A stretch of DNA of 17,629 nucleotides, taken from positions 1 to 17,629 of the forward strand of contig JAIVFH010000487.1 in NCBI GenBank assembly GCA_025765595.1. The letters are read 5' to 3'. Position 1 is the stretch's first letter; each line of letters starts with the position of its first letter. Below, piece by piece: positions 9,796-17,629 of this stretch. This DNA is from Obelidium mucronatum (Eukaryota; Chytridiomycota; Chytridiomycetes; Chytridiales; Chytriomycetaceae). The notes below the pieces were generated by a model. That model saw only the letters and a program-made list of their open reading frames with translations. It was not told the origin of the DNA and made no database searches. The position numbers and the translations under genes are program-made.

Positions 9796-9801
<6 letters not shown>
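7118..9801 (+). CDS. CLEC16A: CLEC16A/Ema-like FPL-domain protein
   Basis: Six exons: 7118-7883, 7936-8528, 8586-8900, 8956-9148, 9209-9343, 9398-9801. Introns are 52-60 nt and all phases agree, giving 801 aa (human CLEC16A is about 1050). The FPL domain covers roughly residues 75-250: LLFSNNYINSLISHPAF, then FITLLKNLSNKLNKNSINFF, then NENLDDFPLFTEALSLFES, then MVRIAARTVTLNIFRV at ~221-236. This is block by block the same order as animal CLEC16A (SNNYVNSII, FLKTLSLKLN, TEAIKFF, MVRIAVRT). Exon 2 continues with IDDCVDTLLYFEEI, like the following conserved helix. In animals the family acts at Golgi/endosomes in autophagy and mitophagy with an E3 partner; the fungal role is unknown. The last intron's acceptor (GATGAAG) is weak. 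Stop TAA 9799-9801 runs straight into A35. Confidence 0.85.

Positions 9802-9834
<33 letters not shown>
9800..9834 (+). repeat. A35 homopolymer between CLEC16A-like stop and RMT2 start
   Basis: Thirty-five consecutive A bases (9800-9834) begin inside the TAA stop and end two bases before the RMT2 ATG (9837). It forms almost the whole 35-base gap between the two same-strand genes. Poly(dA:dT) tracts exclude nucleosomes and can act as core promoter elements (established). Length may be inexact in the assembly. Confidence 0.9.
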
Positions 9835-9836
<2 letters not shown>

Positions 9837-9842
<6 letters not shown>

Positions 9843-10835
9843 ATCTTTGACCTTGTTACTGCCAACAACCTTCCAAAGCTCAAGGAGCTTCTCGCGGCCG
9901 ATCCGGATGCAGTTCATATCCGACACCCGGAAACGAATGCATCTCCTTTGCACTATGCTGCTGCCGCAGGTTCAATCCCAGCGATCGAAGCACTCTTGGA
10001 AGCAGGACATCCATGGAACGAAGTCACCTTTGACCACAAGTCAGCCGCTGAATGGGGACTCGAAAAAGGTCATCAGGAGGTCTGGGATCGACTTCTTGCG
10101 GAAGGAATTCGTGTCGAGATGCTTCTTGCGATTCTGGGTAAACCACAAGAGGAAAATTTAGATGAGGATACCAAGAAGCAGCTGCATCCTATCGATGATA
10201 ACGATTTTCTCAAAAAGAAGTTGACGTATACGGATGGGTTGTTGGTGGACGATGCTGGGAACGGTGTCATGATGGGTTGGGAAGCACCATTGATGGTGAA
10301 ACATGCCGAAATTATTGCCCCCGTGCCTGGAAAGAAGGTTCTGAATGTTGGGTTTGGGCTCGGGATTATTGATACCTACTTGCAAGAGCGGCTTCCTTCT
10401 TCCCACACAATTATTGAAGCGCATCCGGATGTGTATGCCCACATGATCGAGCAAGGATGGGACAAGAAACCGAATGTCACTATTCTGTTTGGCAGGTGGC
10501 AAGATGTTGTCGAGCAGCTTGAAGTTTATGACGGCATATTTTTTGACACGTTTGGGGAAGATTATGATGCCTTGAAGGAGTTTCACGAACTGTTGCCCAA
10601 TATTTTGGCGGAAGATGGAATCTATTCTTATTTCAATGGATTGGCGGGATCTAACCCATTCTTTCATGAAGTGTCATGCGCTATCGCTGAGTCAGATTTA
10701 CTTGACATGGGAATAACAACGAAGCTGGAAAAGATTGATATGGGAACTCTTGGTGATGAAGTGTGGGATGGAGTACGTCGTAAATACTGGACTCTGCCAA
10801 TCTACAATATTCCAACATGTCGGTTCGAGATGTAG
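9837..10835 (+). CDS. RMT2: Protein arginine N-methyltransferase 2 (RMT2)
   Basis: Intronless, 332 aa. The N-terminal ~90 residues are ankyrin-like (ETNASPLHYAAAAGSIPAIE, then EWGLEKGHQEVWDRLL). A seven-strand Rossmann methyltransferase follows: SAM motif I VLNVGFGLGIID at residues 168-179, the post-I acidic IEAHPD at 193-198, and YDGIFFDTFGEDY near 236-248. This order and length match fungal Rmt2, the type IV arginine methyltransferase that modifies the delta nitrogen of an arginine in ribosomal protein Rpl12 in yeast, and is related to guanidinoacetate methyltransferase. An in-frame extension upstream (from 9780) would add a poly-lysine run from the A tract and is unlikely to be native. ATG 9837 fits the family's N-terminus. 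The promoter must lie in the A35 tract or in the upstream gene's last exon. Confidence 0.92.
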
Positions 10836-10838
10836 TGC

Positions 10839-10844
10839 AATAAA
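10839..10844 (+). terminator. Polyadenylation signal AATAAA after RMT2
   Basis: AATAAA starts three bases after the RMT2 stop codon (TAG 10833-10835), giving a very short 3' UTR if used. Confidence 0.45.
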
Positions 10845-11130
10845 GGCAACGATGACTCCGGGACATAGAAAATTGATTTTGAATATCCTTCAGACAATCA
10901 AGGCGATCAGATCTGAGCCCTCACAGATGACAAGAAAACATATCTTGGTTTGAGATATTTATTGGGCCTTCCGGGCTAAGCATTTTATCAGGGGTGTTGA
11001 TTCAGATAAAATAACGAGTGCATGCTTAAAAACCCTCCATATGTGGGGTTGGGACCGCCAAGCCTTAAAATAACGCCAGAAAATAAGCGTGGCGCGTGCT
11101 TTGCAGCAAAGCAAAAAAAAGATTGTCAAA

Positions 11131-11872
11131 ATGCTTTCAGTGACAGACATTTACCAAGAACACCCAGATGAAACACCATCGAAGCCATCGTCACACCGCT
11201 TCCTGCTAATCAAAAATGAAGCCATACGGCGGGAAGTAAAAGAAGAAGACTGTCTTCAGAAAGAGGTATTTAACAACGATACACCCCTTAAAACTCAATT
11301 GGGTTTTTCCTTATCATATCGCTCTCAGCTATATGTCCACCAAGACAAGTCCATCAACGGCATCTTTATTTCCGCAAAGGATGCCGAATACTTGAGTCTG
11401 AAAGAAATCGGGACTGTAGACACTCTTTACGGAATCGTGAAAAGGTAATTATTGTGGTTGCTTCCCCTTATCGTCAGCTAAGCACAGCCACCCAACATTC
11501 TCCCTCCTTATTTGCAGATACTCTCCGCTACATATCTCATTCCTCTCGCATACTCATTCGTTACCCGTGGACAACATATTCCAGCTCCCACCTTCTTTTG
11601 AAAACACTGAATTATATGGAGACGGAATCATTGGAATCAACGTACTCTTCACACTGGGAGTCAGTGTAGCGTATGATCGAGGATTCATATACCTTATCCG
11701 TAATGGTCTTGAGCCACTGATCTCGGGTGCTGACAAACCAACTGACGATAAACGGATTGTGCATGTCAACACTTCAGATTTGGCGGCAGCGGCTAGTATT
11801 GCGGGACTTGGTATTTACGAAGATGAGGAGGAAGGGACTTATGATGATGAGGATTTCGATTCGGATGACTGA
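11131..11872 (+). CDS. Unrecognised two-exon protein with acidic C-terminus
   Basis: Exon 11131-11444, 73-nt intron (GTAATT to TTTGCAG), exon 11518-11872; phase 2 junction, 222 aa. The splice joins GIVKR to YSPLHISFLSH and removes the TAA that would otherwise end the frame. Visible features: a charged N-terminal third, a middle with alternating hydrophobic strands (QLYVHQDKSINGIFIS; GIIGINVLFTLGVSVAYDRG), and a strongly acidic tail (EDEEEGTYDDEDFDSDD). There is no signal peptide, and no segment is hydrophobic enough for a confident membrane span. I do not recognise the family. The globular middle and acidic tail look like a soluble cytosolic or nuclear adaptor, but that is only inference. ATG 11131 was chosen over an upstream GTG in the same frame. 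A polyadenylation signal follows. Confidence 0.62.
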
Positions 11873-12004
11873 AGTTGGCGTTTTCATATTTTTTCACCCT
11901 CCACTGACTCAGCCCTCCCAATTTTTGGGATTATATGTAAAACCGTGTCTATTTTTTGCTTTCTTTTTGATCTTATCCTTATTTCGTGTGAGCGTTTTAG
12001 TGTA

Positions 12005-12010
12005 AATAAA
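12005..12010 (+). terminator. Polyadenylation signal AATAAA
   Basis: AATAAA about 130 bases after the stop of the 11131-11872 gene, followed by an A run, in the short convergent gap before the next minus-strand gene. Confidence 0.45.
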
Positions 12011-12051
12011 AAAAAACCTGAAGTCTTTTGAACTTGCCCCAATATTTAATT

Positions 12052-12693
12052 TTATTGTTGAAAATCAAGATGGAACGCTGATGATGTAACCACGTTACTT
12101 TGTATTATTTCCCCAATTTGGTGTAGTGTCTCGGTGTTATCCTTCTTTTGCACACTCCGTCCAGCAGGCTGAGCAAAATCCTCAAATGGCTCCAACCCTT
12201 CCTTCTGCCGAGATGCACCTCTATATAAATAAATCAAAATAAACAAACGAAAGAATCCGTTTAGTCATGAAAGCATGTGTTTCCCTCCCCCCAATTTTTC
12301 TCCCACAATACTCAACTGTTTTTTGGCGGCTGTCCACTTGTCCAAAACATTCCCCTTGACCTTTTCCAGACTATCCAGCCAAGTCTGTTTCACGGGTTTC
12401 TCGACAGCAGCGGCAGGTATTACTGGAAGAGCAGCAGGGGCAGCAGCCACATATTGGTTGACTGGCTGAACGGGTTTGATTGTTGGAGATTCCAATGGCG
12501 GTGGCCGCAACAGGCACAGGTGCACGATCGACAGCGCCACCATGAGGCAGAGAAAGATAAAGATTGGACTATGAGATACTTTCTTCCACCAGGGGACAAT
12601 CTTCTTCCGTATCACAAAGTAGAAGGCGAATGTTGCGAGGTACCATTTCGAACTGAAGGCCATTATGAAATTAAAAATGAGTTTTTCGCTCAC
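12052..12693 (-). CDS. Small single-pass membrane protein, probably two exons
   Basis: The first exon opens at ATG 12693 (or 12663, ten residues in, giving MAFSSKWYLATF). It has a positively charged RKKIVPWWKK stretch and then a clear hydrophobic span (SPIFIFLCLMVALSIVHLCLL). After that come a Pro/Ala linker and an amphipathic LDSLEKVKGNVLDKW segment. Unspliced, it stops at 12265 (142 aa). A second open segment on the same strand (GASRQKEGLEPFEDFAQPAG, ending at 12052) looks coding and can be joined by an intron with a GACTAAAC branch and TATATAG acceptor. Two donors are possible (GTTGAG or GTATTG), so the exact junction is unresolved. The charge pattern suggests the N-terminus sits on the cytosolic or matrix side. 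No family recognised. Confidence 0.55.
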
Positions 12694-12740
12694 ACCATGA
12701 ATATTTTTAGAAAGAACACATGCTCCAACTTTTGATTCTC

Positions 12741-12748
12741 TTTATATA
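12741..12748 (-). promoter_or_regulatory. Candidate TATA box for the 12052-12693 gene
   Basis: TATATAAA on the minus strand, 48 bases upstream of ATG 12693 and 78 upstream of ATG 12663. The spacing suits a TATA element with a short leader, and slightly favours the second ATG. Confidence 0.4.
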
Positions 12749-12836
12749 AGATTGTAAAACAAGTTATGTTATCCGATAGTTTTCAATACGATGCTTCAAT
12801 CTGGGACGCCCATGGTTCCCCACTCCTTTTTTTTCT

Positions 12837-13479
12837 TCAACACTGCATAGAATCGATTTGTTGTTGCTGCTGTCTTTGCATCATCCAGATATGCTGCAAG
12901 TGTCCCTGAGACCCTGCTCTACAATATTCACAGTCTCCGCGCGCGCTATTTAGAGCGGCGTATGATCGGGGTCTTTCCTCGATCAATCTGTCGATCTGTT
13001 GCTGTTGTTGCTGTTGTCCTTCCATCATCATGGCCATTATCAGTCCCGAATCATCTTGCATCATTTCATTATCATTATTATCAACGATCGCTGGTAGTTG
13101 TTGGTGCGAGAACCAATGTGTCGGAGTTGTTGGTGGGAAAACTGGTGTGGGTGCTGCTGAAAATGCGGGGACCGCTGACGTTGACAAGGTGATTGCACTG
13201 TCGCTTGAGTGTAATCGCTTTGCTTGTGATTCCTAGGTAGAAGGGGAAGAGGCGGAATGACAGAGGTGTTTGAAACTTGGAAAAAAGAGACGAGGCAACA
13301 TGAGTTAATTTACCCAGCACTCGTAACCGCCTGCCTGCTCCGACATCTGTCGCCATCATCTCCATTTCAAACTCTGAAGCCTTTCGCTTCTGTCTGATTC
13401 CCCCAAACGCGGTTGTTGAGTTCAGCTCCGGTTGGTTGGAATTGAACTGAAACAGTGGCGTTTGGGCAAAGAAGGACAT
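12837..13479 (-). CDS. Unrecognised Q-rich protein with C-x2-C-x6-H-x2-H motif
   Basis: Starts ATG 13479 (MSFFAQTPLFQFNSNQ), with a basic RQKRKASEFEMEMM segment that could direct nuclear import. One intron separates it from the C-terminal exon. Two junctions keep the frame: GTGCTG (exon to 13321) with CCTAG (exon from 13232), 184 aa, or GTAAAT (exon to 13314) with CACAAG (exon from 13222), 183 aa. The second exon has Pro/Ala-rich sequence, two glutamine runs and, near the end, CEYCRAGSQGHLQH, a compact Cys/His set that could hold one zinc ion. I do not recognise a named family. It could be a small transcription-related protein, but nothing in the sequence proves it. Read in other frames, the C-terminal exon gives only low-quality alternatives. 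Confidence 0.55.
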
Positions 13480-13544
13480 GGCCGGTTTTATCAAGAGTTA
13501 AAAATCTTGAAAAATAAGGAGACAAGTCAAAACCTCCTAAACAT

Positions 13545-13550
13545 TTTATT
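13545..13550 (-). terminator. Polyadenylation signal AATAAA for the 13636-15014 gene
   Basis: AATAAA read on the minus strand, about 86 bases after the stop at 13636, in an AT-rich stretch between two tandem minus-strand genes. Confidence 0.45.
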
Positions 13551-13635
13551 ATTATTGATTATTGATTGGGAGGCGGAAGGAAAACAGAGGAACGACAGAG
13601 TGCGCTCTACTTTCATTGTTCGATCTTCCTTTTTT

Positions 13636-15014
13636 TTACTTTGAGTAACTATTCTTTCGACGAAGTCCGTTGAATGCATTCTTGAACCAATCGCCCTTCC
13701 CACTGCCAGTGCTTTCAGAAGATGAAGGATGAATTGGAACAGGTGGAGAAGCTGCTGAAGATGTGCCAGTTGTTGTCGCGAATCGAGAAAGCGAAACTGG
13801 AGGGCTATCACCACTACTATTAATAGTCGCAGCAGTTGTAGCTGTCACATCATTGCTTGATCGTTGTCGATTCAAATTCGCTCGATACTGGCTTGCAACA
13901 TTTCGACCAATTTCTCCAGACTTGTTCACGTGAAATCGAGATTGCGGGCCAGGGTGACTTCCTGTGGCGCTTCCACTTTGGGTTGACGGACTTGGGGATG
14001 CGCTTCGCATTGGCTTCTTTGGAGTTGGCGGAGTTGGGGCTCTACGTCCACGGAGATCAAACATGGATCTGAATGGACGCAGTGGGGAGTGCTTTTCTTG
14101 TGGTGGCGGTGGAGGTGGTGGTTGGGATTGAGGTTGAGGTTGTGGTGGTGAGGGTATCGCTTCGAGCGGCGAAGGGGGTCTGGCGAGTTGTGCAGCAGCA
14201 CCAGTAGAGTATGGATTCCGAATAAATGGCTGATTTTGAGTACGGCTGTGATCCGCTGAATTCAGTATAAGGAACTCTCTGGATTGGTTGTGCTGTGGGA
14301 GGGATCATTGGCAGATAACTTGCATCGACAGGTGGAGTTCCCGAGTTGGGACTTGTAACCCGCTGAGGTAGAGCCATAGAGCTTCGAATATTGTTATTGT
14401 ATGCGGCCCGATATGAATCGAGACGATAGAGTTCAGTGCTTGGGATTTGCAATTGGTTGCGGGGCCAATGAGTAGCGCACCGAGTTGAGGGGACGGAGCG
14501 AAGTCGAGACGGTAGAGTTCTGTACCGTCTCTCACGTCTTTTGAGTGAAGTTGCTGTTGCTGTTGCTGTAGTTGCTGCTGTTGCTGCTGTTGTTGCTGCT
14601 GGTAGATCTGGTGGTTCATGTGCACGGGCACGTACGGCACAGGGTATCGCACCGAGTTCAGCGGCCTGCGCAGGGTCGCCGGCTGCTGCTGCTGGCGAGC
14701 TGGCGAGCGGCAGCGGCGGGTTCGCGCCGCTGTTCAGCGAAGTCGGCGAGCCGCCGGCGGGGCGCGGCGCCGGGCGTTGCCAAGTACGGATTCAGCGAGT
14801 CGACGCGGTGGAAGTCGTCGGCGCCGAACACGTCGCTCATGCGGCGCGCGTCCGCAATGTCGTGGTCCGTGATCACCGAGCTCATCTCGCTCTCGAGCGT
14901 CAGCACCGACAGCCGCGTGTGCGCGCGGCTCGCCCCGTAGTGCTCAACCAGCCAGCGCCACGCCTCGCCGCCCGCCGGGACTGCGATGCTGTGCGTCGAA
15001 GACCGCTCGCTCAT
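13636..15014 (-). pseudogene. Low-complexity Pro/Gln/Ser protein gene, reading frame broken
   Basis: The head reads from ATG 15014 (MSERSSTHSIAVPAGGEAWR, then a HDIADARRMSDVFGADDF segment) and is GC-rich. The tail reads from about 14280 to the stop at 13636 (RNPYSTGAAAQLARPPSP, poly-Pro, MFDLRGRRAPTPPTPKKP, ending KGDWFKNAFNGLRRKNSYSK). Between them the coding-like pieces lie in different frames: VRYPVPYVPVHMNHQIYQ plus a glutamine run, then RPLNSVRYSLAPQPIANP, then STELYRLDSYRAAYNNN to VPYTEFSG. No intron set I tried links all of them. Each step in that order is a +1 change. It may be a decaying gene, a gene with several small introns, or one with assembly errors. The protein would be mostly disordered, with Ser/Pro phosphorylation-type motifs (SPS, TPPTP). 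No family recognised. Confidence 0.45.
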
Positions 15015-15197
15015 TAAAAGTAAATGAGTAAGCAAATGGAAAAACTGCAAAGCAAGCCACTCGCCGGTCGCCGAACGGGTCCCGGTGTCATCAAGTCACG
15101 CCAAGCCACGTCAAGAAAAACAACTTGCTGACTCAATGGCTCTCAATGGATTGGTTGATTGATTGATTGATTGATTCATGATTTTTCCCGCCAGACA
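15015..15197. promoter_or_regulatory. Divergent intergenic region with ATTG microsatellite
   Basis: The 183 bases between two divergently read start codons probably hold both promoters. They include a run of TTGA/ATTG tetranucleotides around 15151-15176. No TATA-like element stands out. Confidence 0.4.
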
Positions 15198-17272
15198 ATG
15201 AAAGCCAACTCCAGCCCCGCAAAGGGGCTTGCCGTCCCCGCCGTCGCAACGCGTCGCTCCAGTCTGCTTGCAAGCAGCGAGCCGCTCAGCATCGACGACA
15301 GCGCGAAGGAAACCGAAGGCGACCGCGTGGGCCAAACCAGCTCCAGCGAGGACGTGATGGTCCGCAACTCTTCGTCCTTCTCCAAACGCGGTTCAACAGA
15401 CTCGGACTTTCAAGCTTGTTTGCGGCTCGACTGGCTCTCTTGCTGCCGCTGCCGCTGCTGGCGGGTTCCAGAAGTTGAAGGCAGCCGATATTCTCAAAAA
15501 GATTGCGCGCGATTCAATGGACAATGTTGCAACTCAGTCCTTCAGCTCAAACAGCAGCTCACGCGATTCGAGCGTTAATTATTTGCACTCCTCTGAAAAC
15601 TCGACATCGTCGCTTCTGGAGCCAGGCGTTCGTTTTCGGCCTGGTGACATGAATGGGCGCAAGGTTGTCAAAGATTCTTTGGACTGCCTCACCAAAGTAG
15701 AATTTGGTAATGACAAACAAAGTTTGGATAGCATAGACTTGTCAAACAATTCCAGCTCTCGAAGCCCGAGTAGTGAATCAGCGATTTCTGTCTCTAGCTC
15801 AGATCTTGAAACTTGTGCACCATCAAAAGATTTCGCAGTCAAGTCGATCGCCTAGTTTCTCCCGTAATAAGCCAGTCGCGGGAGATGGTGTGTTTCTAGA
15901 AAACGACAACGACATTGATTGCATGTTACATACCCCTTCTTTTTTTTTCTTTAGGCACTGGACCTACACTGATAGATTTAAAAATGGAGTTTTTAAATGG
16001 ACCAGATCTCGCCATCAAGCCCTTGGAAACCCCTGAAAGGGCGTATCCTGAAACACGTCCCGCTCTGAGCGATCTGAAGAAAGAATTCCTAAGCGCATTT
16101 CCTGATAGTCCGTCTTCTGGCGATTACAGCGCATCTACAGAAAACATATCAGTGAGGGTTTCCTCAAAACGAAGACTCAGTGGAGGGAAACCAATGGCGG
16201 CCGAAGCTTCAACCAGCAGTCTCGGGAAGTCAGCGCATTTCAACGAATCAGGCTCAACTGATTCACTTAGCGCCCCACGCACGAAATTGAGAGCAGCAGA
16301 CATTCTAGCCAAAATGAGCCAAGATTCATTGGCTAGTAACTCGTCCCGAAACTCTGTAATAAGCGGACAAAGAAGCCCTCTCGCAGAATCCAAAAGAAAC
16401 TCTGTTCTAAGCTCGGACGTGATCTCGAGGCCTTCTTCCGGAGATTCTAGAGTCGCAAGTCCCAAAGCCCCAGTACGAGCTTCTTCAATCAGTTCTCCAA
16501 AATCAAGACCGACAAGCCTTCTGTCAACTGAATCCATGTCGGATAACGGAACTGTTGATGTGAAACGCAGAACTTCGGGTTTAGTCATCTCATGATGCCT
16601 TTCCAATAGATCAAGCGGCTCAACTGGACGACTTGAAGAGAGAGTTTCTGAAAGGTCCAGACAATATTGCTGCTACTTCTGAAAACACGGCCAGTAGCAG
16701 CAGCGACAACCCGGGCAGCGAATCATCTGCCGTACCCAGTCCGAAACAGCGTAGTCACTAAACTGACAGCATCGAATATATGCCGCAGACTTGCCCAAGA
16801 TTCCTATGGACAACCTTAATCTGCAAATTACTGAAAACCAATCAAACGAGAGCATTGATACCACATCATCAACAGACTCTCTTTCGCGTCCTATCGCAGC
16901 AAAGCTGAAGGCAATCGACATTTATTCGAAAATTCGAAAGGATTCACTCACTGGTGCAGAGAGGGAAGGACCAGTCGTTGGGCAAACCAGTGTTGACTAG
17001 TGAAATGGACAATGAAGAGCTACAAGAGTTTACGCCTCCCAAAGTTGTACCAGTATCCAAAGAAACAATAGGGAAAAAGCCCTTGAAGGGAATATTAAGA
17101 AAAGATCCAGCAGTATTCCGTGTCCAAATACCCCACACATATTGCAGGGGAGCTTATGGGATCCAGTTTGGATTTGAAAGCCATTCGATCGGAATCAGCT
17201 GATAGCTTAGTCTCCGATTTTGGGTTTGAAAGGCAGTCCCAAGGTGAAATGGATAAAGAGTTTAGTGAGTGA
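15198..17272 (+). pseudogene. Ser-rich repeat protein gene with serial +1 frame breaks
   Basis: Starts ATG 15198 (MKANSSPAKGLAVPAVATRR), ends TGA 17270-17272, with a polyadenylation signal shortly after. The coding pieces are Ser-rich and share two motifs. Motif A is K-L-[KRT]-A-x-[DN]-I-x-x-[KR]-[ILM]-x-x-D-S, at 15472-15519, 16284-16331, 16760-16807 and 16902-16949. Motif B is L-x-D-L-K-x-E-F-L-x-(x)-P-D, at 15969-16007, 16065-16106 and 16624-16662. Each motif A copy except the one at 16760 is preceded by an STDSL- or STGSL-like stretch. The pieces lie in successive frames. One junction is a good intron (15888-15954, GTGTGT to TTTAG); the rest need a single-base skip. No enzyme or membrane features. 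No known family recognised; a disordered scaffold or phosphoprotein is plausible by composition. It could be a pseudogene, a misassembled gene or a recoded one. Confidence 0.5.
15888..15954 (+). other. Probable intron in the Ser-rich repeat gene
   Basis: GTGTGT donor, pyrimidine-rich 3' end and TTTAG acceptor, 67 nt. It joins NKPVAGDG to TGPTLIDLK in frame (phase 1). An alternative donor near 15808 (GTGCAC) with the same acceptor would avoid the frame break just upstream, but would need a 147-nt intron, longer than any other here. Confidence 0.5.
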
Positions 17273-17289
17273 AGTTAAGATCTTTCGGA

Positions 17290-17295
17290 AATAAA
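17290..17295 (+). terminator. Polyadenylation signal AATAAA after the Ser-rich repeat gene
   Basis: AATAAA followed by an A run, 18 bases past the last TGA. It supports 17272 as the true 3' end of the broken gene. Confidence 0.45.
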
Positions 17296-17629
17296 AAAAA
17301 AATACACGAGAATCTGGTTTTCTGGGCGACAACAATGGATATCCCGGAAAGAAATCAGATGCCGTCCTGTTGAGTCTCCCCTAAATCATATCATTTGGCT
17401 AAGCGTTACTCTTCATTACAAAGTGCAGCGGCAGTCGACAGAGCTTGATATTCAAAACGCGGCCGTGCAGTCGAACAGCAACAAGAAAATCCACGTGTCT
17501 GATTCTTCGGCGCGTAGTTGTTGGCTCTCTGCTCGCAGCGGCCAGTTGTCGAAGCCAGTGTTGTAAGACTCGGACCGACACCATGACACGCGTCGTCTGG
17601 CTGCGGCAGCTGCGCCGACAGCATCGATG
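17296..17629. other. Right-hand end without a supported gene
   Basis: Open frames on the minus strand here (17399-17624) have no recognisable similarity. On the + strand an ATG at 17583 in a good context (ACACCATGA) opens a frame to the window edge (MTRVVWLRQLRRQHR) and could be the start of the next gene, but 15 residues are too few to judge. Confidence 0.3.

Noticed and set aside
9780..9836. Poly-lysine N-terminal extension of RMT2
   Set aside because: It translates the A tract and the other gene's last exon in another frame; the family N-terminus fits ATG 9837.
11029..11048. Imperfect palindrome around CATATG upstream of the 11131 gene
   Set aside because: Several mismatches in the arms and no second copy; likely chance.
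15198..17272. Euplotes-like recoding in which every stop triggers a +1 shift
   Set aside because: The 15198 frame must change well before its stop, and the break near 16805 lies before the TAA by repeat comparison. Neighbouring genes use stops normally. Kept only as one possible explanation of the +1 bias.
17399..17624. Overlapping minus-strand open frames at the right edge
   Set aside because: Two frames open over the same bases with no recognisable domains; typical of chance in GC-rich sequence.

Overview
The window looks like nuclear DNA of a fungus, most likely an early-diverging lineage such as a chytrid (inference). It holds a DEF1-type RNA polymerase II degradation factor and an RMT2-type protein arginine methyltransferase, both typical of fungi. 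It also holds a CLEC16A/Ema-like FPL-domain gene, a family I associate with animals, plants, amoebae and some early-diverging fungi rather than the common yeasts. Genes are close together, on both strands, and cut by short GT-AG introns of about 46-73 nt with CTAAC/CTGAT-like branch sites. All gene models below were spliced by eye.

Layout, left to right. 3-317 (+): C-terminal end of a paraoxonase/arylesterase-like protein. 498-1733 (-): RGS-domain protein whose RGS fold is split by a long insert. 1823-2747 (-): unrecognised three-exon protein with a basic patch and acidic tail. 2939-5686 (-): DEF1, six exons, 820 aa. 5687-7117: 1.4 kb without a convincing protein gene; its right part holds three copies of a ~75-nt element that folds into the same three-helix RNA with compensatory base changes. 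7118-9801 (+): CLEC16A-like gene, six exons, followed without a gap by an A35 tract. 9837-10835 (+): RMT2, intronless. 11131-11872 (+): unrecognised two-exon protein with an acidic tail. 12052-12693 (-): small single-pass membrane protein. 12837-13479 (-): Q-rich protein with a C-x2-C-x6-H-x2-H motif. 13636-15014 (-) and 15198-17272 (+): a divergent pair of low-complexity, repeat-containing genes around a GC-rich shared 5' region, both with broken reading frames. 17296-17629: no clear gene.

Two things deserve a second look. First, the triplicated structured element at 6682-7021: all three helices change in sequence between copies while pairing is kept, and the non-Watson-Crick pairs are G-U on the + strand. 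This suggests an undescribed RNA transcribed in the direction of the CLEC16A-like gene. Second, the 15198-17272 gene: two novel peptide motifs recur through it, but the copies lie in successive frames, and every break that no intron explains goes in the same (+1) direction, while DEF1, CLEC16A and RMT2 nearby read cleanly. The genes are not an operon or pathway. DEF1 (transcription-coupled degradation), RMT2 (arginine methylation, Rpl12 in yeast) and CLEC16A (endosome/autophagy) are housekeeping neighbours.
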